Positions 1-8,240 of a stretch of 14,516 nt of DNA are shown one piece after another. The DNA is from JAQVPN01 sp036170435. GTDB taxonomy: Bacteria; Patescibacteriota; Gracilibacteria; BD1-5; UBA6164. Position 1 is the stretch's first letter, and each line of letters starts with the position of its first letter. The notes below the pieces were generated by a model. That model was not told the DNA's origin. It searched no databases and worked only from the letters and a program-made list of their open reading frames with translations. The position numbers and the translations under genes are program-made. Location: assembly GCA_036170435.1 (NCBI GenBank), contig JAVHPF010000041.1:1-14516 (forward strand). Reading direction: 5' to 3'.

Positions 1-44
1 TTTTATACGAAGTTAATGCTATAAGAGAAAGTATTGGATTATAG
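1..44 (+). CDS. C-terminal end of an unidentified gene (partial)
   Basis: The frame starting at base 3 is open and ends at TAG (42-44), giving the C-terminal residues LYEVNAIRESIGL. I do not recognise the family from so short a piece. The main support is that the stop codon directly abuts a perfect 44-bp palindrome, as expected for a gene followed by its terminator. The minus strand is also open here, so the call is tentative. Confidence 0.5.
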   Translation, partial: LYEVNAIRESIGL

Positions 45-87
45 AAAACAAAAAAAGAGAAAATTAATTTTCTCTTTTTTTGTTTTC
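44..87. terminator. 44-bp perfect palindrome, intrinsic terminator
   Basis: Two perfectly complementary 20-base arms (44-63 and 68-87) flank the loop TTAA. The arms are A-rich then T-rich, with a GAGA/TCTC core and a seven-T tract in the right arm (75-81). It lies directly after the upstream stop codon and before the promoter of the next gene. Because it is fully symmetric it could stop transcription from either direction. Confidence 0.75.
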
Positions 88-96
88 TTAAAAATA

Positions 97-124
97 TTGA
101 CTAGATAAAAATAAGAGATAAAAT
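97..124 (+). promoter_or_regulatory. Sigma-70-type promoter of the glycine-rich protein gene
   Basis: TTGACT (97-102), five of six matches to the -35 consensus, is separated by 16 bp from TAAAAT (119-124), five of six matches to the -10 consensus. Transcription would begin near 131, leaving a leader of about 28 nt before the ATG at 159. A TATAAT at 134-139 also exists but has no suitably placed -35. Confidence 0.5.
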
Positions 125-158
125 ACCAAAGTATATAATTCTTAATTTTAGAAAAATT

Positions 159-986
159 ATGGAACTAAAAAAAATAAAATGATATATAGTGTGATTTGCA
201 ATATGAACAACACTATGATTAACAGCTTTTACAAACTGATGAAGTTTTACCTGAATAACAAGTATGACTCAAACTTGGTTTAATGCAATACAAACAAAAT
301 TAGATTGAACATATACATCAGGAAAAATGTGTACTTCAGATTGAAGTGGGCAAATCCAATGTATAACAGATATCCCAGTAGCTTGATGATGAATTCCAAC
401 AAATTCTCAAACTTTTACTGCGAATTGAACTTTTACTGTTCCAGCAGGGGTAACTAGATTAATGGTATATTGAGGAGGATGAGGAGGATGATGAGGAGGA
501 GGAACTCCAGGTGGAACTTCAAATTATTGATATGGGTGAGGTGGTTGAGCTCCAACTGTTCTTTTAATTCCTTCTATATTAACTGTAACTTCATGACAAG
601 TTATTTCAGTTAATATTGGAGCTTGATGAGTTTGATGATCTCCACGAACAAGTCTTTTATATTCTGGATGAGCTGGATGAAATTGAGGTGTTACAACTTT
701 TGGTACTCTTGTTTTTCAAGGTGGATTTTGATGAGCTTGATGAGCTTCCTTATGATGACGATGATTATGATGAAGAACAACATATGATTCTAATTATGTA
801 ACGATTGCTTGAAATTGATGAAATCCTATTTCATTACCATTAACCGTATGAGTCTGATGAATAGGAGGTACATCTACAATAAATTCTGGTTCTAATTGAA
901 GCCCTGGGGGAGCTGTAAAATCAGCTACTGCTGGTGGATGAGCTTGATGAGCTTGAGCATCGGGAGTTGTAGTAGTATATCGGTAA
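159..986 (+). CDS. Membrane-anchored or secreted glycine-rich domain protein
   Basis: 275 residues with TGA read as glycine; close to fifty glycines are TGA codons. Residues 7-25 form a hydrophobic, Gly-rich membrane or signal segment. Residues 30-80 carry a cysteine pair (C58, C68) in a QTWFNAIQTKL...SGQIQC context. From residue 84 the pattern QTFTANGTFTVPAGVTRLMV is followed by eleven glycines in a row (105-115). That pattern is typical of the glycine-rich domain seen in phage tail-fibre-like and surface proteins, and the protein ends in a short Val-rich strand (GVVVVYR), as that domain usually does. I infer an extracytoplasmic structural or adhesive role; the sequence shows no catalytic motif. 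A promoter lies at 97-124, and the next gene starts 28 nt downstream, so the two may be co-transcribed. Two CGA codons and one CGG codon occur here, although CGA/CGG is absent from most genes of the window. Confidence 0.85.
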
Positions 987-1014
987 AATAAAAATAATTT
1001 AATAAAAATAATAT

Positions 1015-1377
1015 ATGAACATAGCACTTGTTTGAGCATCAAATGATAAATCAAAATATGGAAATAAAATACTTCATAATTTGCTAGCTAAATGACATTT
1101 GGTTTTGCCTGTAAATCCGAAAGAAGATTTTATTGAAACTATAAAGTGTTATAAAAGCTTGTCAGAGATAAAAAATAAGATAGATGTAATAAATCTAGTA
1201 ACTCCTCCAAAAGTGACTTTAGAAGTCCTAAAAGAAGCTTTAAATCTATGATTTAAAAAAGTATGGTGCCAGCCCGGAGCAAGTGACGAAAATGTAATAG
1301 AATTTTTGAAAGAAAATAATTTTGATTATATTGCAGATGCTTGTATAATGATTGAAAATATAAAAAAGCTAGATTAA
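1015..1377 (+). CDS. CoA-binding domain protein (YccU-type)
   Basis: 120 residues. The N-terminal Rossmann turn MNIALVGASNDKSKYGNKIL and the following hydrophobic strand ending in LPVNP (residues 30-34) match the CoA_binding_2 family. Further family hallmarks are the TPP motif after strand 3 (residues 63-65), the W-x-Q-x-GA motif (W84, Q86, GA 88-89) and a late cysteine (C110). Family members are small cytoplasmic proteins that bind CoA or another nucleotide cofactor; their precise role is generally unknown. The length is slightly short for the family (about 130-140). TGA encodes the glycine of the GAS turn neighbourhood (residue 7) and G79. The stop codon lies inside the stem of the downstream terminator, so translation and terminator folding compete for the same bases. 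Confidence 0.85.
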
Positions 1378-1393
1378 CCTAATCTAGCTTTTT
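1363..1393 (+). terminator. Intrinsic terminator after the CoA-binding gene
   Basis: A 14-bp perfect stem (1363-1376 with 1380-1393) around a 3-nt loop ACC, with GCTAGATT/AATCTAGC as its core and the right arm ending in five T. The TAA of the upstream gene (1375-1377) sits at the top of the left arm. Confidence 0.85.
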
Positions 1394-1394
1394 C

Positions 1395-1425
1395 TTACAA
1401 TAATTTTACATAGATTTTATAAAAT
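1395..1425 (+). promoter_or_regulatory. Direct-repeat activator site plus -10 of the two-component operon
   Basis: TTACA at 1395-1399 is repeated at 1406-1410, an 11-bp step. A -10-like TAAAAT lies at 1420-1425, within the palindrome ATTTTATAAAAT. The repeats occupy the place of the -35 element. Transcription would start near 1432, 26 nt before the ATG. The same arrangement with the same offsets recurs at 12104-12134 and 12997-13027. The 11-bp spacing fits a tandem OmpR/PhoB-family dimer, so I infer autoregulation by the adjacent regulator. Confidence 0.55.
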
Positions 1426-1457
1426 GCGACTATTAAATTATTAAAATACCTTAAAAT

Positions 1458-2114
1458 ATGAAAATACTTTTAGTTGAAGATAATAATATTTTATCAAAAA
1501 ATATAAAAGAATATTTGAAAATAAAATGAATCACTGTTGAACATGAATTATATGGTGATAGAGGCTATGCGCTAGCTTTGAAAAACCATTATGATGTTAT
1601 AGTTCTTGATATAAATTTACCAGGAAAAGACTGATTATCAATTCTTCGTGATTTGAGAACACATCACATAAATGCTCCAGTAATTATGCTGACTTCTAGA
1701 AATACAACTGATGATGTTATAGAATGACTAAAAGCTTGAGCAGATGATTATATGTGAAAACCGTTTTCTCTTGAAGAACTTGTTTTTAGACTAGAAGCAA
1801 TTTATAGAAGAACAGCTCAAGATAAACAAAATATTATAGAAATTGATTGAGTTGAAATAGATATAGAAAAAAGAAAAGTTACAAAAGATGGGGAAGTTCT
1901 TGATTTATCAAAACTTGAATTTGATTTACTTAAATATCTTGTGCAAAATAGAGGGAAACCTATTGATAGAGCAGAACTTTTTGAAAAAGTATGGTGAGAT
2001 TTTGATGAACATATGTTATCAAGAACAGTTGATGTTTATATCTCATATCTCAGGAAAAAAATTGGAAATGATTTTATAGAAACAAAAAAAGGATTTGGTT
2101 ATTTAGTAAATTAG
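1458..2114 (+). CDS. OmpR/PhoB-family response regulator
   Basis: 218 residues. The receiver domain (1-115) has the acidic pair E7-D8, the phosphoacceptor D51 in LDINLPGKDG, T79 in the switch position and K101 in GADDYMGKPF. A winged-helix output domain follows (about 130-218), with LSKLEFDLLKYLVQNRGKP, the conserved VWG turn, the recognition helix SRTVDVYISYLRKKIG, and the wing ending GFGYLVN. Phosphorylation by the partner kinase would drive dimerisation and binding to tandem DNA repeats. The histidine kinase gene starts 7 nt after this stop, so the two form an operon. The promoter carries an 11-bp-spaced direct repeat that recurs upstream of the 12308 and 13138 genes. TGA encodes conserved glycines, including G59 after the phosphorylation site and the G of VWG. 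Confidence 0.95.
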
Positions 2115-2121
2115 AAAAAAT

Positions 2122-3390
2122 ATGTCAAATAGTACAATTTTAAATTTAGAAAAAAAGAAGAAACACTTAGCTGTAATGTTTTCAGTTATAGTTTTTTTGA
2201 TTTTGTTTTTGCTTCAGATTTTTTTCTTTACTTTTAAATATATAGAATATCATAGTGAAATTTCAAAAAAATTGGATAATGATTTCAAAATGATAACTAC
2301 GATGAGAAATATATTAGGAACATTAAGTCCTGATTGTATTGATGGAGATTGAGATTGTGAAACAGAGACTTTTGCTAAATGAAATATGCCATTTAATAGA
2401 TGACAAGCCAATCAAGGTAAAGTTCCTAGATTTAAACCTTCAGATTTTATATTGTATAATACAAAAACAAGTTCTATTATTTTTTCAAATAATTCAGAAG
2501 ATGATTTCAATACTGAACTTGTAAATAAAAAAGGTGAGTATGGAATTTATGAAAATGATTTATGGGATAAGGATTATTTCATACTTAGAAAAAATATAAA
2601 AGATAATATAGATATTTTCATTTATACAGAATGAACTATGGATTTATCATCTATCTTTTTCGATTTATTTAAATTTTTTATATTATCAGTTATTTTTTCA
2701 GGACTTATTTATTATTTGATGATTAGATTTATTAATCGTTTATTTAAACCAGTTGAAGGGAATATTGAAGAAATGGAAGATTTTGTTCATAATGTTGGTC
2801 ATGAATTAAAAACTCCACTTGCGAATATGAAAAGTTCACTTGAATTAGCAAAATTAAAATGAGATTATTCTGATTGTGCAATAGACAATTTTTCTGAAAT
2901 TGATAAGATGAATAATCTTATAGAATCACTTCTTACTTTATCAACTCTTGATACTAAAAAAACAGCAAAACTTGAAATCTCATCTTTAATAGAAGAAGAA
3001 ATTAAGAATTATTCAGCTAAACTAAATGATAAAAATATAAGTGTAAATTTCTTAAAAAATTATGATTTAAAATTAAATATTAATAGTGATCATTTCAGAA
3101 TACTTTTTTCAAATTTACTTTCAAATGCTATAAAATATAATATAGAAAATTGAAAAATAGATATAGTTTTAGATGAAAAAAGCTTAAGTATAAAAGATTC
3201 ATGAATTTGAATAGAAGAGGAAAATAGAGAGAGAATATTTGAAAAATTTTTCAGAGAAGAATTTGCAAGAGATGAAAATGGTTTTGGAATATGACTTTCT
3301 CTTGTAAAAAAGATAATATCTTTGTATAAATGGAAAATAGAAGTTAAGAGTAAAAAGTGAGAGGGAACTGAATTTGTAATAAAATTTTAA
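2122..3390 (+). CDS. Membrane histidine kinase, partner of the 1458 regulator
   Basis: 422 residues. The first membrane segment is at about 15-39. The extracytoplasmic sensor region (about 41-172) has an acidic loop containing C72 and C79. The second membrane segment is at about 176-199. A short linker with no complete HAMP domain leads to the H-box NVGHELKTPL with phosphorylated H227. The catalytic ATPase domain shows the N-box LLSNAIKYN (N335), the G1 box DSGIG (359-363, both glycines encoded by TGA), an EKFFRE F-box, and the G2 box NGFGIGLSLV. It senses an extracytoplasmic signal and transfers phosphate to the co-encoded regulator 7 nt upstream. The acidic Cys-flanked loop resembles a metal-binding loop, but its ligand is unknown. 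The only unusual point is the missing HAMP. The gene ends in a bidirectional terminator. Confidence 0.95.
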
Positions 3391-3436
3391 AAATAAAAAA
3401 GATGCGGAAAATATTTTCCGCATCTTTTTTATTTTT
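3389..3436. terminator. 48-bp perfect palindrome, bidirectional terminator
   Basis: A perfect 24-bp dyad centred between 3412 and 3413, with core GATGCGGAAAA/TTTTCCGCATC flanked by A-rich and T-rich arms. It lies between two convergent genes. The stop codon of the plus-strand kinase (3388-3390) and the stop codon of the minus-strand regulator (complement of 3429-3431) both fall in its outer parts, so one element ends both transcripts. Confidence 0.9.
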
Positions 3437-4097
3437 CTAGTATATATCATTTTCAAACTATGGTTTTTAGCTTAAATGTTTCTCATAATTGTGCTCTTAT
3501 TCTATAAATAGTTACATTTATTGTGTTATCGCTAACTCAAATGTTTTCATAATTTCACCATATAGAACTTATTAATTTGTTTTTTGTAATAAGTTTTCAT
3601 TTATTTATTAATAAAAGGTCAACTATTTCTAGTTCTTTTTTATTTAAGTCAATAATTTTATTTCCTTTCTTTATTGTTTTATTTTGACTATCATAAACAA
3701 ATTCTTTATATTTGATTATATAATTATTTGAAATTTCATAGGCTCTTCTTAATAATGCTTTTATCCTTGCAACTAATTCTTCTGGAGAAAATGGTTTAGC
3801 TAAATAATCATCAGCTCAAACTTGTAATCAATAAATTTTTGTATCAATATCATTATAACCTGAAGTTATTATTATTGGAGCGCTTATCTTTTTTTCTTCT
3901 CTTAAATAATTTATAAATTCTAATCAATCTCAATCAGGTAAGGAAATATCAACTATATATAAATCATAATTTAAATCAGATTTTTTTTTGATACTTGAAA
4001 TATCATTGAAAATATTTACTAAGTATCAATTTTTTTCTAATTTTTTCTTTATATTTGCAGCGAGTAATTTCTCGTCTTCTAGTATTGCTATAAGCAT
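3429..4097 (-). CDS. OmpR-family response regulator (apparently orphan)
   Basis: 222 residues. The receiver domain has E7-D8, the phosphoacceptor D50 in VDISLPDGDG, T78-S79 in IITSGYND, and K101 in GADDYLAKPF. The winged-helix domain (about 130-222) has LNKKELEIVDLLL, an IWG turn, the recognition helix SDNTINVTIYRIRAQLG, and a final GKGYILEK. All key residues are present, so it should be phosphorylatable. It stands alone on the minus strand with no adjacent kinase, so its partner may be the 2122 kinase, the 6072 kinase or one outside the window. It is convergent with the first two-component operon and divergent from the zinc-ribbon/GNAT pair, which suggests a link with one of them. A 16-bp inverted repeat lies 13 bp upstream of its start. 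Confidence 0.93.
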
Positions 4098-4109
4098 AAT
4101 TAGGTGTTT

Positions 4110-4125
4110 AAGTATTAAAATACTT
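4110..4125. repeat. Inverted repeat, possible operator of the minus-strand regulator
   Basis: Seven-base arms AAGTATT and AATACTT are separated by AA. The repeat lies 12-28 bp upstream of the minus-strand start at 4097, close to where its promoter or leader would be. A symmetric site fits a dimeric repressor better than the tandem binding expected for OmpR-family proteins. The sequence is very AT-rich, so chance is possible. Confidence 0.3.
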
Positions 4126-4179
4126 TTTTATTATATTAATCAAATATTAAAAAAACATTAATTTTTTGCACAAAATTTC

Positions 4180-4209
4180 AAAAAAAGTTACTAAAATGTA
4201 ACTTTTTTT
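4180..4209. terminator. Stem-loop with T-tract in the divergent intergenic region
   Basis: A 12-bp stem (4180-4191 with 4198-4209) with the core AGTTAC/GTAACT and a 6-nt loop is followed by Ts. It has terminator form, but it lies between divergent genes, 38 nt upstream of the ATG at 4248. It could be a leader attenuator of the 4248 operon or a barrier between the two transcription units. Confidence 0.5.
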
Positions 4210-4247
4210 TCTTAGATTGCTTTTATCTTATTTAATAAAAGTAATTT

Positions 4248-5102
4248 ATGGAAATAGTAACTTATAAAAAAGCATCTGAAATAGAGGAAAAATATTTATC
4301 TAGTCTAGTTGATGCTGAGATAGAATGTTGGGGATCCAGGCCTTTTGATGAATATAAAATTTGTAGCAATCCTGAATGTAGAGCTATTTATTCTATAGAA
4401 GATATTTATGAAACAATAGATGATTATAGAAATAGAGTGGATGAAAAATTATCTCTGGATTTCAAATGTTCTATTTGTGAATTAGACACAGAATTAATCT
4501 ATGAAAAAACAGAATTTTTAGAAGTTTTGAAGGAATATATAAAATGAGAAGTTTCATGGGTTTTACTAATAGACGATAATGAAAAAGTCGAATGATTTGG
4601 AGTTTTATCAAAAACTAGTTTATCATGAGCTATAAATTATGAATTTGCAACAAGACCAGGATCTTATGATAAAGAGGACTTGCTTAAACTTTTATCTAAA
4701 GAATTATTTTGAACTAAAGATGCTGGAAATGAACAAATTGCTTTATTACATCAGATTTATGTAAGTAAAAATTTAAGAAAATGAAATATTTCTTTTGAAA
4801 TGCTTAATAAATTAATTTCTCTAAATTTAGAATATTGAAACATTCCAGTTATATGAGAAACTAGATTTGAGGGGGATTTCTATCCTATATCTAGAACAAT
4901 GGGATTTAATGATATTGAATCAGATAAATATTGATATGTTGTACAGTTTTTAGAAAGTTACTCTTTATTAGCCTGATTTTTATTTAAAAATGACTCTTTT
5001 ACTTCAAAAGATATTTTTATAAATATTTTGAAACATAAAAGAGAAATTAAAAAAAATCTAAAGTCTAATTTGGTGAAACAAAAATTTTATATTTCTAATT
5101 AA
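4248..5102 (+). CDS. Zinc-ribbon-containing GNAT-like protein (paralogue 1)
   Basis: 284 residues. The N-terminal region contains four cysteines in a ribbon-like layout: C39-x4-C44 (CSNPEC) and C74-x2-C77 (CSIC). The body (about 100-240) has the alternating pattern of the GNAT acetyltransferase fold: a strand with VSWVLLIDDNEKVEGFGVL, then QIALLHQIYVSKNLRKGNIS followed by a helix resembling the acetyl-CoA pyrophosphate-binding turn, and a final strand/turn YPISRTMGF as in GNAT motif B. I infer an acetyl- or acyltransferase whose ribbon may bind a partner or nucleic acid; the substrate is unknown. No membrane segment is present. The gene overlaps nothing and is followed after 8 nt by a paralogue with the same architecture, so the two probably act together. 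The GNAT assignment rests on pattern and not on a search. Confidence 0.75.
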
Positions 5103-5110
5103 TTTATTAT

Positions 5111-5995
5111 ATGACAGTTATTCAAAATAATCCATGAAAGTCTACTACAATTATAGAATCAATAAATCCAAGAAATATAAGTGAAACAGATTTAGAAAAA
5201 ATAGTAGAAATAGAACAGGATATGTGGGCAAGAGAAAGTATTATTTGAGAATATGTAAAATGTGAGTGTTGTAATAAAATTTATTCTAAGGATGATATTT
5301 TTTGACATTTATCAAAAGATATAAAAATTCAAACTGTTAAAAAAATCGAAAAAATATATTGAGAAAAGCATATAAAATGTAATAATTGTTGAAATCCTGC
5401 TGAGAGTCTTTTTGATAGAGATAAATATATAACAAATATAAAAGACAGATATAATAATAGTGAATCATTTCTAACTTTACTTAGAGATGAATATTGAGAT
5501 ATTGTTTGATTTGAAGATTGATATTTAGATAGTTTTGAAACAATTTATGAGAGAGAATTTTCTTATTATTATGATAAAATATGAATTAATACTATAAAAA
5601 ATCTTATAGAAGAATCATTACAATACAAGCTGCCAGATAAATTATTTATGTGTAGTTCTGTTTGAAGTGAAGAAAAATATGCTAATTTTTTTAATATATA
5701 TAAAATTATGCAAAATTTTTTTAATAATCTTAATACTCAAATTGAGCCAGATACATTATGAATATATGAAGCTGTTTTAGGATCTTTACCTCATTCAATA
5801 TATAGTATTGCTTGAGCCAAAAATTTATGAATCCCAAATAATCCTATTTATTCTATGCTTGAAAATATATCTAATAAATCTAGTAGTGATATATTTATTC
5901 ATAAAAATGTGGCTTTTTCATTTGATAAAAGTTTAAATATTTCAGCAAAAGAATTTATAAAAAATAATAAAGAGAAAATGAAACAAATTATCTAA
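5111..5995 (+). CDS. Zinc-ribbon-containing, diverged GNAT-like protein (paralogue 2)
   Basis: 294 residues. Its start lies 8 nt after the previous stop, so it belongs to the same operon. It shares the N-terminal layout of its neighbour: an acidic helix (IVEIEQDMWARE against LVDAEIECWGSR), then a four-cysteine ribbon with C51-x-CC (C53, C54) and C90-x2-C93 (CNNC). The C-terminal part (about 120-290) has the same order of predicted elements, ending in YSIAGAKNLGI where the neighbour has YPISRTMGF. The acetyl-CoA-binding turn is not recognisable: the matching stretch VGSEEKYANFFNIYKIMQNF lacks the usual basic and glycine residues. It may be a catalytically dead or substrate-binding partner of the 4248 product. 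I do not recognise a specific function. Confidence 0.7.
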
Positions 5996-6019
5996 TAATA
6001 AAATTGCTTTTTATTATTA
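5993..6019 (+). terminator. AT-only stem-loop after the paralogue pair
   Basis: An 11-bp perfect stem made only of A:T pairs (5993-6003 with 6009-6019) around a 5-nt loop, beginning at the TAA of the upstream gene. It has no G:C core and no following T-run, so termination would be weak and some read-through into the downstream kinase is likely. Confidence 0.4.
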
Positions 6020-6030
6020 CTATTTATAAT
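6004..6030 (+). promoter_or_regulatory. Possible promoter of the 6072 kinase gene
   Basis: A perfect -10 hexamer TATAAT lies at 6025-6030, with TTGCTT at 6004-6009 as a possible -35. The 15-bp spacing is short and the -35 overlaps the preceding stem-loop. In such AT-rich DNA a TATAAT can arise by chance. The leader to the ATG at 6072 would be about 35 nt. Confidence 0.3.
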
Positions 6031-6071
6031 GATAATATATATTTATTAGTTAATAAATAATTATTATTATT

Positions 6072-8186
6072 ATGTCATTATATATTTTTTTATACATTGC
6101 TGTTATTATATCTTTATTATCAATTTGAGTAATGTTTATCAAGGCTCATTGAAAATTTCTATGTTGAAAACTTTTATTTTTATCAATGTTTTCTTATTCT
6201 ATATGGTTACTAATATATTTAATATCTTTTACTACAACCTATGATAAAGATATTTTATTGATATTATCTAGGTTACTTTATTCTTTTTCATTAATTTCAA
6301 TATATTTTATATTATTATTTATTATGAATTTTTGAAAAAAAATTAAATCATTTAGAGAATCTAAAATAACTTTTTACTATCTTATAATATTATTTTTGTT
6401 ATTTTTTATTGGTATTTTTTCACCATATATAATTAAAGAAATGATATATGATTCAAATTTATCAATTTACTATGAATGATTTGGACCATTTTATAATATG
6501 TTTACATTTTTATATTTATTTAATTTTCCTTTATTTATTTTTGTTTGATATAAAAGATATATAACTCTTAATAACATAAAGAGGATAAGGTTTAGATATT
6601 TATTTATATCATTTTGATTTTTACTTTTTAATGTAATTCTTTTTTTAGCATTTTTACCTATTTTATGAATTTGGATTTTTCAAAAAGAACAAGTTTTATT
6701 CTTTATACCATTTATCTTATCGGTTTTATATGCTTCTCATAGATATAGTTTTATAGATATAAAATTTGTTATATGAAAAGTTATTAATTTTATATTATCA
6801 TCATTTTTCTCTATATTTCTTATAAATATATTTAGAACTTATTTTTTAGGATTAGATTGAAATTTTATTAAGTTTTGGGGATTATCATCTAATTTTTGAT
6901 TCTCAGATTTATTACTTTGAATAATTTTATATATATTTTTTTATAGTATTTTCAAAAAATACATTTTTTGAAATAATGAATATATTGAACTTACTAAGAA
7001 AATATGAAAATTAAAGAAAAAGATAAATTTTCTTTCGACTTTTACTGCTTTAAATAACTTTTTAAATAAAGAATTTGCAAGTCTTATAAAAACAAAATAT
7101 GTTAATATAAGCTTGTATAATGAACAAAATAATAATTTAGATGCATTAAAAAAATACTTTGAAAAAAATAAATCATATAATTTATTTATAAATGATACAG
7201 TTTTTATAGAAGAAAATAAACATAAATTTGATTCAGATAAGATAGTAAATGAGATTTCAGATAAATCATATTTAATTTTCCCTTTGATAAATAATTCTTG
7301 AGAATTTTTATGAGTTTTTGAAATATGAACAAAATTTTTAAAAGATATTTATACATCTGAAGAAATAGATTTATTTTTAGATTTTGTAGATTTCGTAGTT
7401 CTTCAATTAAAACATATAGAAATATATGAAAAAATGCAGGATATAAATATAAATTTGGATAAGAAAATAGATGAAAAAACTATAGAATATAATAATTTAC
7501 TTAATAAACAAACAGATTTTATTTCTATGATTTCTCATGAAATAAAAAGCCCACTCGGGTCTTGTATATTTCAAATTGATAGTATTATAGATGATTTGAA
7601 ATCAGAAAATTGTGATAAGAAATATTTACTTGATGAACTTGAAATATTAAATACTCAACTTTTAAATGTTTGAGATTTAACAAAAACTATGTTTTCCATA
7701 AAAAAATTTGATTTAAATAAAATTGAATTATTTAAATCAAAAGTAGATATAAATTTATTTTTATCAGAAAAGTTAAATAATTATAAAAAAACAAATGATA
7801 AATTAGAATTTATTTTAGATATAGATAGTGAAATAGATTATATAACAATCGATAAAATTCAATTTGGACAAGTAATCGATAATTTGATAGTGAATGCTAT
7901 AAAATTTTCAAATAAAGAAAAACCACAAATTTTTATAAAAATTTTAAATATTGATAAAAATTTAATTTTTGAAATAGAAGATAATGGGGAATGATTTGAA
8001 TGAGTTGATGCTGAAAATATTTTTGATAAATATGTAACTGGAAAAATTTCTAATGTATGAATTTGAATGTGAATGTATTTATGTAAAAAAATAGTTGAAT
8101 TACATGGCTGAAATATAAAGGCTTGAAATGGTGAATATTTGCATTGAGCAAGCTTCAAAATAGTAATTCCTAATATTATTGACTAA
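6072..8186 (+). CDS. 7TM-type sensor histidine kinase
   Basis: 704 residues. The N-terminal third contains about seven or eight hydrophobic helices. It ends in YASHRYSFIDIKFVI (H223-D229 core), which matches the Y-x-x-x-RY-x-x-x-DI signature after the membrane part of the HisKA_7TM family. Residues about 310-450 form a divergent GAF-like region (ISLYNEQ...LIFPLINNSGEFLGVFEIG). A coiled-coil linker leads to the H-box SMISHEIKSPLGS with H489. The ATPase domain has the N-box DNLIVNAIKFS (N608), the G1 box DNGEG (637-641) and the G2 box GIGMGM (663-668), with several of these glycines encoded by TGA. It is an integral membrane sensor, likely for a lipophilic or membrane signal. Its partner is probably the regulator at 8241. 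A strong terminator separates the two genes, so they are not simply co-expressed. Confidence 0.93.
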
Positions 8187-8193
8187 ACTACTT

Positions 8194-8236
8194 ATAATAA
8201 GCTAAAATATGCCCATATTTTAGCTTATTATTTTTT
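8194..8236 (+). terminator. Strong intrinsic terminator between kinase and regulator
   Basis: An 18-bp perfect stem (8194-8211 with 8214-8231), core TAAGCTAAAATATG and its complement, with a 2-nt loop as drawn, is followed by six Ts (8231-8236). It lies only 7 nt after the kinase stop, and its T-run ends 4 nt before the GTG of the regulator. Confidence 0.85.
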
Positions 8237-8240
8237 GTAC

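Noticed and set aside
470..515. Purine-rich GGAGGATGA repeats as a tandem-repeat or CRISPR-like array
   Set aside because: They are glycine codons of the Gly-rich protein and have no regular spacer structure.
159..986. Series of short ORFs and apparent premature stops suggesting a decayed gene
   Set aside because: All interruptions are TGA. Reading TGA as glycine gives one intact frame with a recognisable glycine-rich domain, and the same holds for every other gene here.
794..1054. 86-codon open frame on the minus strand with Pro- and Ala-rich sequence
   Set aside because: It is the complement of the Gly-rich coding region and runs over the boundary into the CoA-binding gene. Its composition follows from the opposite strand, and it has no start signal.
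3199..3456. Open frame on the minus strand over the kinase 3' end
   Set aside because: It lies opposite the conserved ATPase domain of the 2122 kinase and crosses the terminator; it has only a low-complexity Phe/Lys/Ser composition.
4188..4218. A further TTACT/TAACT pair with 11-bp step upstream of the 4248 gene
   Set aside because: The two half-sites are the arms of the stem-loop at 4180-4209, and the -10 candidate at the expected offset (TAGATT) is poor, so the spacing is probably coincidental.
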